Below are positions 9,257 to 16,493 of a stretch of 32,816 bases of DNA, in pieces (position 1 is the first letter of the stretch; every line of letters begins with the position of its first letter). This stretch comes from Verrucomicrobiota bacterium. Its GTDB lineage: Bacteria; Verrucomicrobiota; Verrucomicrobiia; Limisphaerales; JAKPVM01. Made by a program: the position numbers and the translations under genes. The notes under the pieces are model-generated. The model saw only the letters and a program-made list of their open reading frames with translations. It ran no database searches and was not told where the DNA came from. The DNA lies in the NCBI GenBank assembly GCA_029572555.1, contig JAKPVM010000022.1, forward strand, positions 1-32,816, read 5' to 3'.

Positions 9257-9595
9257 ATGCTTAAAATAGGCCAACACTGGCGACGATGGTCTGCTGTTTT
9301 TTCATTAATAATAACAATCTTTTTATTAATCAGCGGGCTAACGTTTTTTAAACCAAAACTTTTTGGTAAATCTTTTATTATCTTCTGGTTGATATGTTTT
9401 TTCTTTACTGTGCTGTCAATTTTGCTCGCGCTTGTAGAATTAAGATTTATTAATTACCAATCAAAAAGAGAACAAAAGGCATTGATTGAAAAAACCATCG
9501 ACGAACTCAACGAGATTTTCAATTTAAGTAAGGATAAAAAAAAAGACACATTTGAAAGTGAAAAACTTAAAGATAAAGGAAACGATGATATTTGA
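9257..9595 (+). CDS. Small two-helix membrane protein, unknown function
   Basis: The protein has 112 residues. Two hydrophobic segments (about residues 13-30 and 39-62) are joined by a short basic loop (KPKLFGK). A charged, probably helical cytoplasmic tail rich in Lys, Glu and Asp follows (REQKALIEKTIDELNEIF onward). I do not recognise a family. A GGTGG about 11 nt before the ATG is one of the few plausible ribosome-binding sites in the window. It sits 46 nt after apbE on the same strand, and the next gene starts 93 nt on, so it may close the apbE transcript. The composition looks like a real membrane protein and no competing frame overlaps it. Confidence 0.7.
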   Translation: MLKIGQHWRRWSAVFSLIITIFLLISGLTFFKPKLFGKSFIIFWLICFFFTVLSILLALVELRFINYQSKREQKALIEKTIDELNEIFNLSKDKKKDTFESEKLKDKGNDDI

Positions 9596-9653
9596 AACCA
9601 CTTCGGTCTATGATTAGATTTTTGCAACGGCAAATCGCTTGATTATAGTGTTT

Positions 9654-9671
9654 CAATATATTAGTATATTG
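9654..9671. repeat. Short inverted repeat upstream of the zinc-ribbon gene
   Basis: CAATATA (9654-9660) and TATATTG (9665-9671) form a perfect 7-bp inverted repeat with a 4-nt loop, 18 nt before the ATG at 9689. It could be an operator or a promoter element. It is AT-only apart from the terminal C-G pair, so chance is quite possible. Confidence 0.3.
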
Positions 9672-9688
9672 AGATATAAATTTAGTTG

Positions 9689-10312
9689 ATGAACGAGTGG
9701 AAAATTCAATCAAGGTCGCATATATGTCAGGCTTGCGGAAAATCATTTGAAGATAAGCAGGTCTATCACACACTTTTATTTGAACAAAAAAATGAACTAA
9801 CACGGCACGATTTGTGTGATACTTGTTGGCAATCCCAATATAACAAAAAGACGGACGGGAAGAGAGAATTTGTATCTTACTGGCAGGGCATATACGAAGC
9901 ACCTCCCCCTGCCCCTCCTGAACCCATCAAAAGAGAAACCGCAGAAACCTTACTCAGAAAACTAATTGAACTAAACGACCCCAAATATACTACGCCAGCA
10001 TTTATCCTTGCGGTAATGCTTGAACGTAAAAGAATTTTGAAGGTTAAACAGGAAATAAACACAGATGGTAAAAGAATTTTTATATATGAACATCCCAAGA
10101 CCGGGGAAGTCTTTAGCATAACCGATCCCCGTATTGACGATAGCCAGATTGAAGAAGTGCAAAAAACGGTGGCGAACTTGCTTGAATCTGGCGTTCCTGA
10201 AGCACAAGACCAAACAAACGAAAACAAACAACCGATGGAACGTGAAAAAAACGACGAACCTAATTTAGAAAAACAGACATCAGTAAGCGCTGAACAAATT
10301 CAACAGGGTTAG
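9689..10312 (+). CDS. Conserved zinc-ribbon protein of unknown function, upstream of rnc
   Basis: The protein has 207 residues from the ATG at 9689; a TTG just before it would add one. The N-terminal ~50 residues hold two cysteine pairs, CQAC (about 12-15) and CDTC (about 43-46), which should bind one zinc as a ribbon. A proline linker (APPPAPPEPIKRET) leads to a helical segment (AETLLRKLIELNDPKYTTPAF) and then a small strand-rich region (KRIFIYEHPKTGEVFSITDP). The C-terminal ~40 residues are polar and probably disordered. I do not know a function; similar proteins are, as I recall, hypothetical in PVC bacteria. The stop is 4 nt before the rnc start, so the two are probably translated from one message, hinting at a link to RNA metabolism. 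Confidence 0.82.
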   Translation: MNEWKIQSRSHICQACGKSFEDKQVYHTLLFEQKNELTRHDLCDTCWQSQYNKKTDGKREFVSYWQGIYEAPPPAPPEPIKRETAETLLRKLIELNDPKYTTPAFILAVMLERKRILKVKQEINTDGKRIFIYEHPKTGEVFSITDPRIDDSQIEEVQKTVANLLESGVPEAQDQTNENKQPMEREKNDEPNLEKQTSVSAEQIQQG

Positions 10313-10316
10313 ATAT

Positions 10317-11054
10317 GTGAGTGTTAATTTAGAAAGCTTTCAACATACAATAGGTTATAAAATAAAGATGCCGGAATTATTCCGACTTGCTTTGACGCAT
10401 CCTTCCTCTTGCCAAACGCCAAACAGCGTTGAAAACAATCAACGATTAGAATTTCTTGGTGATGCCGTTTTAGGCTTGATAATGGCGCTTGAACTTTATA
10501 ATAGCTTTCCAGAAATGGACGAAGGAGAACTAACAAAAGCCCGAGCCAGATATGTAAATGGTTATATTCTCGCCTGTTGTTCAAGAAAAATTAATCTTGG
10601 CGAATATTTAATCCTTTCGCAGGCGGATGAACAAAACGGCGGCAGAGATAGAGATTCAACCCTTGCAGATGCTTTTGAGGCTCTAATTGGAGCAATTTTT
10701 CTTGATGGAGGTTTTGAAGTAGCGCGGGAGTTCGTCCTGAACTGCTTTGAAAAAGCAGAGGTAGAATTGAAAAAAACATACATTGATAATCCAAAAGGAC
10801 AGTTACAAGAAATTCTTCAAGCAACTTCCCACGAACCTCCGAAGTATAAAGTTATAAAATCATCCGGGCCAGACCATGCAAAACAATTCGAATGCGCCGT
10901 ATTCCACCAGGGCAAACAACTCGGATATGGGATCGGAGGTAGTAAAAAAGCGGCAGAGGTAAATGCTGCGATGGCTGCCCTTGATACTATTGATAAAACA
11001 CAAAATAAAAACAGTAAAAGGGACGTCAAACCAACTAAATCAGCAACTTCATAA
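10317..11054 (+). CDS. rnc: Ribonuclease III
   Basis: Double-strand-specific endoribonuclease that matures rRNA and some mRNAs. The catalytic domain has the signature NQRLEFLGDAVLGL (E45, D49) and LADAFEALIGAIFLDGG (D118, E121), with the flanking SQADEQNGGRDRDSTLADAF. A C-terminal dsRNA-binding domain spans about residues 158-228 (NPKGQLQEILQ to GGSKKAAEVNAAMAAL). The GTG start at 10317 is supported by AGGG ending 8 nt before it, one of the few clear Shine-Dalgarno sites here. The ~15-residue tail is basic. It is probably co-transcribed with the zinc-ribbon gene and with lspA and rluD downstream. Confidence 0.97.
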   Translation: MSVNLESFQHTIGYKIKMPELFRLALTHPSSCQTPNSVENNQRLEFLGDAVLGLIMALELYNSFPEMDEGELTKARARYVNGYILACCSRKINLGEYLILSQADEQNGGRDRDSTLADAFEALIGAIFLDGGFEVAREFVLNCFEKAEVELKKTYIDNPKGQLQEILQATSHEPPKYKVIKSSGPDHAKQFECAVFHQGKQLGYGIGGSKKAAEVNAAMAALDTIDKTQNKNSKRDVKPTKSATS

Positions 11055-11069
11055 ACAAAATAAAAATTT

Positions 11070-11720
11070 GTGTTTGGTTTAAACAAAAAACTTAATTGTG
11101 TTTCTGCCAATTCAAGGTGGATAATATTAATTATCTCCGTTATTATAACCGTAATAGACCAGCTGAGTAAATATGCCGTTATTAAATATCTCCCACTTCA
11201 AGAAGATAAAATATTAATTGATGGTTTTTTTAAACTTGTCTACTGGGGCAACACGGGAGCAGCGTGGAGTCTATTTAAAGATAACAACGAGATTTTAACC
11301 GTAATTTCCCTCATTGCCTTGTTCTTATTGTTTTTGATACAGGATAAATTTGAGACGAAAAAGTTTGAGGGAAAGATTGCAATGGGGCTTATATATGGCG
11401 GTATAATAGGAAATCTCGCAGATAGAATAGTGAGGGGTCATGTGGTCGATTTTCTATATTTCTACATAATACAACGAAGCGGTAAAGAACTCGGATTTCC
11501 CGCGTTCAATATCGCCGACCTCTCAATCTGTATAGGCGTTGGATTAATGTTTTTGTTGATTTTAAATAAGCAAGACGAACCGAAAATGAAAATTGATTCT
11601 CACAAAAATCATTCCAACTCAGTTTATAATAAAGAAGATAAGGATTTGAACAATGGCAGCGATGCTACCTCTAAAGTAAATAAAGCCATTGTTGACTTAA
11701 CCCAGAAAAATGAACGGTGA
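11070..11720 (+). CDS. lspA: Lipoprotein signal peptidase (signal peptidase II)
   Basis: Aspartic protease of the inner membrane that removes signal peptides from diacylglyceryl-modified prolipoproteins such as the ApbE encoded nearby. It has four hydrophobic segments. Conserved blocks are VIDQLSKYAVIKYLP, YWGNTGAAWSLF, GNLADRIVRGHVVDFL (catalytic D118) and FPAFNIADLSICIG (catalytic D150). The GTG start at 11070 is uncertain; the first membrane helix begins near residue 17, so a slightly later start is possible. About 50 polar residues follow the last helix, longer than usual and probably a disordered cytoplasmic tail. The end overlaps rluD by 11 nt, which suggests translational coupling. Confidence 0.95.
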   Translation: MFGLNKKLNCVSANSRWIILIISVIITVIDQLSKYAVIKYLPLQEDKILIDGFFKLVYWGNTGAAWSLFKDNNEILTVISLIALFLLFLIQDKFETKKFEGKIAMGLIYGGIIGNLADRIVRGHVVDFLYFYIIQRSGKELGFPAFNIADLSICIGVGLMFLLILNKQDEPKMKIDSHKNHSNSVYNKEDKDLNNGSDATSKVNKAIVDLTQKNER

Positions 11721-12675
11721 AAAGATAGAACAATTTGTTGTTCAGGAATCTTTACCATTAGAACGATTGGATAAATACATTGCTGATCAACACCCGGATG
11801 TTTCTCGCGTTTCTATAAAGCGGCTAATAGAAGAAGGGTATATAAAAGTTAACGGCATAGTTGTAAAACCTGCATATCATCCGCGTAAAGGCGACATTGT
11901 TGAAATAACCTGGCCTATAGTTAGAACATCTGATATTTTGCCACAGGAAATTCCGCTTAAAATAATCTATGAAGATGATGATTTGTTGGTGATAAATAAA
12001 CAACCCGGTCTTGTAGTCCACCCCGGGGCAGGCGTTTCCAATAACACACTGGTGAACGCACTTCTCAAACATTGCGGAAGTAGTCTTAGCGGCATCGGAG
12101 GAGTAGCAAGACCCGGTATTGTCCATCGTTTAGATAAGGATACCAGCGGGATTATGGTGATTGCTAAAAATGATTTCACACATATCGCACTAACCACCCA
12201 ATTTTCTCAACGCAAGATTCATAAAATTTACACTGCTATAATCTGCGGTCATCTTAACAAAAAGACTGGTGAAATTAAATCATATATTGCCCGAGATCCC
12301 ATTCATCGTCATAGAATGGCAGTTGCGACTATTGTAAATAAAGGGGCGCGACTTGCACACACAACATACACCGTTATTGAAGAAATGGAATACACATCTC
12401 TTGTGGACGTCGTAATACACACAGGAAGGACACATCAAATTCGCGTTCATTTTAGTAATCTCGGACATCCTGTTTTTGGTGACCCCATCTATGGAGTCAA
12501 AACAAACAAAAATATTTATGATGCTATCGGCTACACGCCACCAAGATTACTTCTTCATGCAAGAAGACTTGATTTTGTTCATCCAAGAACTATGGAACAG
12601 GAATCTTATGAGGCTGATTTGCCAAATGATTTCAGAGCAGCATTACGGATGCTGCGAAACATTGAGCGGCATTAA
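11710..12675 (+). CDS. rluD: 23S rRNA pseudouridine synthase, RluD family
   Basis: Converts uridines to pseudouridine in large-subunit rRNA; RluD acts on helix 69. An N-terminal S4 RNA-binding domain (about residues 15-70, VSRVSIKRLIEEGYIKVNG) is followed by the RluA-type catalytic domain with HRLDKDTSG, catalytic D142. Other family motifs are DDDLLVINKQPGLVVHPG, GRTHQIRVHF and PRLLLHARRL. The length of 321 is typical for RluD. The ATG overlaps the end of lspA, and lspA-rluD is a common pairing. The last 33 nt overlap the convergent phosphatase gene on the other strand. RluC/RluA specificity cannot be excluded from sequence alone. Confidence 0.94.
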   Translation: MNGEKIEQFVVQESLPLERLDKYIADQHPDVSRVSIKRLIEEGYIKVNGIVVKPAYHPRKGDIVEITWPIVRTSDILPQEIPLKIIYEDDDLLVINKQPGLVVHPGAGVSNNTLVNALLKHCGSSLSGIGGVARPGIVHRLDKDTSGIMVIAKNDFTHIALTTQFSQRKIHKIYTAIICGHLNKKTGEIKSYIARDPIHRHRMAVATIVNKGARLAHTTYTVIEEMEYTSLVDVVIHTGRTHQIRVHFSNLGHPVFGDPIYGVKTNKNIYDAIGYTPPRLLLHARRLDFVHPRTMEQESYEADLPNDFRAALRMLRNIERH

Positions 12676-13962
12676 ATTATCACTTGTCTTTCTCAATCTA
12701 AAAAACAGAAGAGGCGCATTATTTGCAATAGGATGGGAATAGCGATACAAGGCACCATCAGTTATAAAATTGCCATTTACTACAGTCCAGTTTGAATTGG
12801 CTGAAAGTGAACTGCTTGCTTCAAGAACATATTCACCCGAGTTTGTCTTCCATGATAAAACAACAAATCCATTGATTATTTCATATTTAATTACTGCAGG
12901 AGGTTGACCAAAAATTGGTATCATATATGAACCCGGTATGGGATTTAACCCGAGCAAACTCAATGCAATATTTGAGGAATCACCGTTGCGTAAGGGCTGA
13001 TATCTATAACCATAATCCGGTCTTGAATGTTGAGGGTCAAGACGATTTGAAAAGTAATCATATAAATCACTACCCGGTGTAAAACCTGCTCCCCATACTA
13101 ATAACGGAATTGTATAATTTAGTTCATATTCAGGATAAACATGCGTTGTAGGCGGGTAACCTCCCCCATGGTCTGCTGTTAAAATAATTGCAGTTTTACC
13201 AGCAAATTCCTCATCATTGTCAATAACATCAAAAATCAAGCCAAGGCATTGGTCAACAACAACTAATTGTTCATACCATATTTCTGTTCCCCAACCATAA
13301 TAATGTCCCGCATAATCCATATCTGCAATATGAACAAAAGAATAGTTAAAATGATTACTCTGTATTTCTTCAGCAAATGATAGAACCACGGCTGGATTAT
13401 TCCAAGTATCAATGATCGATGAAAAATCAATCTTATTTCGTCCGTTGTCTTCGCCTACTAAATCCATGCCACCATTGACTTCATTGTAGCTAACTACAAT
13501 CATTTGAAACTTATCTTTTTCAGAGAAAAAACCTGTGGTCATTCCTGAATCGTGAACAACATCAAACACACTGGAAATATAACCTTTATTTGTATCCCCA
13601 TAAGAGTGAATTGTAACATACGGATTCCAATAATTAAAATTAATTAAATGCTTGGCTGAAGGAGGCATATCAGGAGTTCCAATAACAGGTCTGGCGGTCA
13701 AAGTTGTAACTGTATCAGGCAAAGTCTCGGTATAATCATAATCTGTCCGGGCATTGAATGTACAAGCGCCTTCTCTAACAAACCTGCCAAAATTTGGAAA
13801 CCCTGATGGATTTTCGTCAATCCCTTTTTTGAGATAAATGCCAGATAAACCATCTACAAGAATATGAATTACGTGGGTTACATTTGTAATACAAAAAGCG
13901 GAATTCAGCGAAAAAGCTAAAAAAACAATTACAAAAAATCTTCTTAAAACCATAATTTCCAT
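12643..13962 (-). CDS. Secreted alkaline-phosphatase-superfamily hydrolase (type I phosphodiesterase-like)
   Basis: An N-terminal signal peptide (VLRRFFVIVFLAFSLNSAFC) precedes a metal-dependent phosphatase/phosphodiesterase fold. Metal and nucleophile positions are visible: D37 in HILVDGLSG; a probable nucleophile Thr80 in ETLPDTVTTLTAR; IADMDYAGHYYGW; TADHGGG; then a His in TTHVYPE. The substrate (nucleotide, phosphodiester or sulfate ester) cannot be told. The last ~70 residues form a separate beta-rich module (FVVLSWKTNSGEYVLEASSS to FFRLRK) of a kind often found at the C-terminus of secreted Verrucomicrobiota proteins. The start could be the ATG at 13962 or 13953. It is transcribed alone, with 33 nt of overlap with rluD at the 3' end and the repeat-bearing non-coding region upstream. 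Confidence 0.88.
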   Translation of the reverse strand: MEIMVLRRFFVIVFLAFSLNSAFCITNVTHVIHILVDGLSGIYLKKGIDENPSGFPNFGRFVREGACTFNARTDYDYTETLPDTVTTLTARPVIGTPDMPPSAKHLINFNYWNPYVTIHSYGDTNKGYISSVFDVVHDSGMTTGFFSEKDKFQMIVVSYNEVNGGMDLVGEDNGRNKIDFSSIIDTWNNPAVVLSFAEEIQSNHFNYSFVHIADMDYAGHYYGWGTEIWYEQLVVVDQCLGLIFDVIDNDEEFAGKTAIILTADHGGGYPPTTHVYPEYELNYTIPLLVWGAGFTPGSDLYDYFSNRLDPQHSRPDYGYRYQPLRNGDSSNIALSLLGLNPIPGSYMIPIFGQPPAVIKYEIINGFVVLSWKTNSGEYVLEASSSLSANSNWTVVNGNFITDGALYRYSHPIANNAPLLFFRLRKTSDNLMPLNVSQHP

Positions 13963-14172
13963 ATACGCTTAAAAATTAAAAATTCAAGGAAAATCAAAAT
14001 TAACTTGTAATAATAACATTTATAAGAAATCACAGCCATCCCATAACAAAAATAAAAAGTGCTGGCTTTATTTGAACCATTAGTACAGATATTGCATTAG
14101 CATACAATAAATATATATCCATAACTCTGACAATTAAAATTGCGAAAAATATTTTGTCCGTAAAATATCAAT

Positions 14173-14365
14173 CAGCCGAAGGCTGACATTATGAAACTCC
14201 ATAAGGAGTGGCAGGATTATAGCACAGACATTAACACAGAGGAAAACCCCGTTAGGGGTGACAGAGCAATAATTGAGAATCTAATAATGGCTCTGACACC
14301 GCTTTCGGCGGTTTATGATGTTTTTGTATTGCTATTGCTATAATCCTGTCACCTGCTTTCGCAGG
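14173..14365. repeat. REP/BIME-like nested facing hairpin units in copy A
   Basis: Small hairpins are each followed by TGRCA. CAGCC-GAA-GGCTG (14173-14185) is followed by ACATTATGAA. ACTCC-ATAA-GGAGT (14196-14209) leads into TGGCAGGATTATAGCA (14209-14224). ACCCC-GTTA-GGGGT (14246-14259) leads into TGACAGAGC (14259-14267). Read on the other strand, CCTGC-GAAA-GCAGG (14365-14352) is followed by TGACAGGATTATAGCA (14351-14336), and a GCCG/GAAA-type hairpin (14312-14298) by TGTCAGAGC (14298-14290). So an outer pair of units faces each other through a 16-nt tag (15/16 match) and encloses an inner facing pair. The whole could also fold as one long RNA structure. Confidence 0.75.
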
Positions 14366-14436
14366 TTTTGAATTGTGTTCATTTCATTTTACAACCCTAA
14401 AAAAGATTCACATAAGATATATCAAAGGATTAAATT

Positions 14437-14539
14437 AACAGGGATAGACAGGATAGACAGGATTTTTTACAAGATGAACAAGATACAAAAGATAAAAAAG
14501 ATACAATTGTTTATCCTGTATATCCTGTATATCCCTGTT
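14437..14539. repeat. Imperfect palindrome with 9-nt periodicity, copy A tail
   Basis: The 27-nt arms at 14437-14463 and 14513-14539 are inverted copies with two mismatches. The arms and the spacer are built from degenerate 9-mers of the form ARGATRVAM, for example GGGATAGAC, AGGATAGAC, AAGATGAAC, AAGATACAA, AAGATAAAA, AAGATACAA. The identical structure is present in copy B at 32708-32810. Confidence 0.85.
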
Positions 14540-14545
14540 AAATAA

Positions 14546-14866
14546 AAAATCCCTGTAAATCTTATGTTTTTCTTTTGTTTCCATATAAAAAAATCCCTGT
14601 GATAAATACGCGTTTATCACTGTTTTAAACATTTGCGAGAAATTTTTATACTAACTGCTTTCGCAGCTTAACAAAGCTGTTTATATTATTGTGTCAATTC
14701 AACAAATATCCATCCATATATCCAATTGTTATTTGTGTGCGAATGATTGAGGAAAAAAGGGATAAAATTTCCAAAAGTGAAAAATACGAAAAACCCCTGA
14801 AAAATCAGAGGTCAAAATTTGATTTTTATCAGTTATGGGATGATAGTGATAAGATATCATAAATTT
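14546..14866. other. Non-coding stretch with small palindromes between repeat copy A and the Dabb gene
   Basis: No gene is supported here. AAAAAATCCCTGT occurs twice (about 14543-14555 and 14588-14600), echoing the end of the repeat tail. GTGATAAA (14599-14606) and TTTATCAC (14613-14620) form a perfect 8-bp inverted repeat around TACGCG. CTGC-TTTC-GCAG (14655-14666) overlaps CAGCTT-AACA-AAGCTG (14664-14679), so the two hairpins exclude each other; the first resembles the terminal hairpin of the repeat. The rest is AT-rich and presumably holds the promoter of the Dabb gene, but no box stands out. Confidence 0.6.
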
Positions 14867-15166
14867 ATGTTCTCGCACGTTGTAATATTATGGACAAAAC
14901 CGGAACTGCCAAACGCCTCCGATGTTTTGATTGAAGGAGCTAACAAGTATCTGAAAAACATACCCGGCATACTACATTTCCACATAGGAAAGATGGTGCC
15001 ATATAATGGCACTATAGTTGATAAATCATATCAGGTTGGATTAAACGTTATTTTTATTGATAAACAAGCAAGGGACACTTATGAAAAACACCCATCGCAC
15101 ATTGAGTTTATAGAAAGGGTTTTTAAACCTAATGGCGATAAAATCCTGATTTACGATTTTCAATAA
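14867..15166 (+). CDS. Stress-responsive A/B barrel (Dabb) domain protein
   Basis: A single-domain protein of 99 residues when started at the ATG at 14867 (MFSHVVILWTKPE), which fits the usual Dabb beginning with a His-Val-Val strand. An in-frame ATG at 14840 and an alternative start at 14819 would add residues not typical of the family. Features of the ferredoxin-like Dabb fold are visible: the first strand FSHVVILW, a helix (ASDVLIEGANKYLKNI), PGILHFHIGKMVP, YQVGLNVIFID, then the conserved tail YEKHPSHIEFIERVFKP. The biochemical role of bacterial Dabb proteins is mostly unknown. It is a single gene, convergent with trpF with 13 nt between stops, where AACCG-ATAA-CGGTT (15167-15180) forms a small hairpin. 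Confidence 0.85.
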   Translation: MFSHVVILWTKPELPNASDVLIEGANKYLKNIPGILHFHIGKMVPYNGTIVDKSYQVGLNVIFIDKQARDTYEKHPSHIEFIERVFKPNGDKILIYDFQ

Positions 15167-15179
15167 AACCGATAACGGT

Positions 15180-15809
15180 TCAAAATTCAACCAACGCCAG
15201 TTTTGCCGCTTTAATAAAAGCCTTTAATTTTTGATGATCTTTCTTGCCGGGAGATTTTTCTATCCCGCTTGAAACATCAACAGCCATCGGTCTAACTTTC
15301 TGAATTGCGTCGGCAACATTTTCTGGTGTTAAGCCACCTGATAAGATAATTCTGGGATTTAGCAATCGGGCTTTCAAAGCAATCTGCCAGTCAAAAACCT
15401 TCCCGGTTCCACCTATCAAATCGGGATTGAAAGCATCAAGAAGCCACGAAATATTTAAGTAATTTTTACAAACCTCTAAGGTTTCTGCATTTTGAATACG
15501 AAAAGCCTTTATTATTTTGCAATCAAACATCTTGCAAAAATCAGGCGATTCATTTCCGTGTAACTGGACTACATCAATATCAACCTTGTTGATTACCTCT
15601 TTTATGAATTCAAAAGACGCATCTACAAATATGCCAACAACACTAACAAATGGCGGCATTATTGCGGTAATTTGTGCAGCCTTATCTGGCGAAATATAAC
15701 GCGAACTTTGGGGATAAAAAACAAAACCAATCGCATCAGCACCATAATCTACTGATATTGATGCATCTTCAACATTTGTTATCCCGCAAATTTTTATTTT
15801 AACAAACAT
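15180..15809 (-). CDS. trpF: Phosphoribosylanthranilate isomerase
   Basis: Catalyses the Amadori rearrangement of N-(5'-phosphoribosyl)anthranilate to CdRP in tryptophan synthesis, as a TIM barrel. The start at the ATG at 15809 gives FVKIKICGITN, with catalytic Cys8 near the N-terminus as in the family; a TTG at 15824 would only add MGFAC. Other landmarks are GADAIGFVFYPQSSRY, VVQLHGNESP, the general acid Asp in WLLDAFN, and the phosphate-binding ends IILSGGLTPENV and AVDVSSGIEKSPGKKD. The length of 209 is normal. No other trp gene is in the window. It is the last gene of a long (-) run, 98 nt after the fumarase beta gene. Confidence 0.95.
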   Translation of the reverse strand: MFVKIKICGITNVEDASISVDYGADAIGFVFYPQSSRYISPDKAAQITAIMPPFVSVVGIFVDASFEFIKEVINKVDIDVVQLHGNESPDFCKMFDCKIIKAFRIQNAETLEVCKNYLNISWLLDAFNPDLIGGTGKVFDWQIALKARLLNPRIILSGGLTPENVADAIQKVRPMAVDVSSGIEKSPGKKDHQKLKAFIKAAKLALVEF

Positions 15810-15907
15810 ACAGGCAAATCCCAACTATAAGTATTTCTAAAAACGCCTGATTATTTTACAACATTTAAATGAGGCAAAACTTTCTCTACGTAATTAGTTA
15901 CAAAATG

Positions 15908-16483
15908 TTATAGCCGTTTAGCAAGTTCATTGGAACTCATTTCATATATTTCCTTATGGAGTGAGTTGCCATGTGAATCCATTGTTACTACTACAGGAAA
16001 ATTCTCTACTTCGAACTCCCATATTGCCTCCGGTGAACCAAATTTCTCCATCAAATATACACCATTAACTTTTTTAATACACTCGGCAAGAACCTGAGCT
16101 GCACCACCAACACCGTGAAGATAAACACAACCAAACTCCTTACAAGCCCGAAGTGTTTTATCACACATACCGCCCTTTCCAATAATCCCGCGAATATTGA
16201 ATTCTTTAATGATTTGAGCCTGATATGGTTCTTCCCGTGCCGATGTTGTCGGACCTGCAGCCATAACTTTCCATTCGCCCTTTTCATCTTTTATGACAAC
16301 CGGACCACAATGATAAATAATGCCATCTTTTAAATTCACTTCTGGCGGCAACTTTCCACCTTCATAAAGATATTTATGCACCGCATCGCGACCAGTAAAT
16401 ATTTTACCGGTTATCAAAACTTCGTCGCCAACTTTCAGGGCGCGAATTTTTTCTTCTGTAAATGGAGCGATTAGTTTTATCAT
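15908..16483 (-). CDS. Class I fumarate hydratase, beta (C-terminal) subunit
   Basis: The C-terminal swivelling domain of the two-subunit [4Fe-4S] fumarase, which interconverts fumarate and malate in the TCA cycle. I start at the ATG at 16483 (MIKLIAPFTEEKIRAL), the usual beginning; the longer frame to 16537 would overlap the alpha gene. Family blocks are ALKVGDEVLITGKIFTGRDAVHKYL, IIYHCGPVV, AAGPTTSAREEPYQ, GIIGKGGMCDKTL, VYLHGVGGAAQVLA, EKFGSPEAIWEFEVENFPV and VVTMDSHGNSL. It starts 10 nt after the alpha stop, so the pair is co-translated. L-tartrate dehydratase beta is a close paralogue, but the widespread split fumarase is more likely. Confidence 0.93.
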   Translation of the reverse strand: MIKLIAPFTEEKIRALKVGDEVLITGKIFTGRDAVHKYLYEGGKLPPEVNLKDGIIYHCGPVVIKDEKGEWKVMAAGPTTSAREEPYQAQIIKEFNIRGIIGKGGMCDKTLRACKEFGCVYLHGVGGAAQVLAECIKKVNGVYLMEKFGSPEAIWEFEVENFPVVVTMDSHGNSLHKEIYEMSSNELAKRL

Positions 16484-16493
16484 AAAATACACC

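Larger units (their letters stand above)
14031..14545. repeat. Dispersed structured repeat, copy A (515 nt)
   Basis: This stretch is repeated at 32303-32816. Three parts can be seen. The left part (14031-14224) aligns with few substitutions and small indels. The middle (about 14225-14352) differs strongly in sequence but keeps a hairpin layout. The right part (14353-14545) is 192 of 193 identical to copy B by direct comparison, the only difference being G/C in the segment after ACAACCCT. There is no coding potential: a 65-codon frame across it is just translated repeat. It sits between the divergent phosphatase and Dabb genes. Copy B ends at the window edge, so the true right boundary may lie further on. 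Confidence 0.92.

Noticed and set aside
14209-14351. tRNA or known riboswitch in the folded repeat
   Set aside because: No cloverleaf, T-loop or CCA-like end, and the facing-unit symmetry explains the pairing better.
14031-14545. CRISPR array or IS element
   Set aside because: No regularly spaced identical repeats with unique spacers, no cas genes and no transposase frame; the structure is hairpin units plus a palindrome.
14435-14632. 65-codon frame on - strand across repeat copy A
   Set aside because: It translates the 9-nt periodic palindrome (repeating IQDIQD, VYPVYP), with no start signal and no family resemblance.
15167-15180. AACCG-ATAA-CGGTT as a bidirectional terminator between the Dabb gene and trpF
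   Set aside because: Only 5 bp, with no T-run on either side; kept as a note in the Dabb entry.
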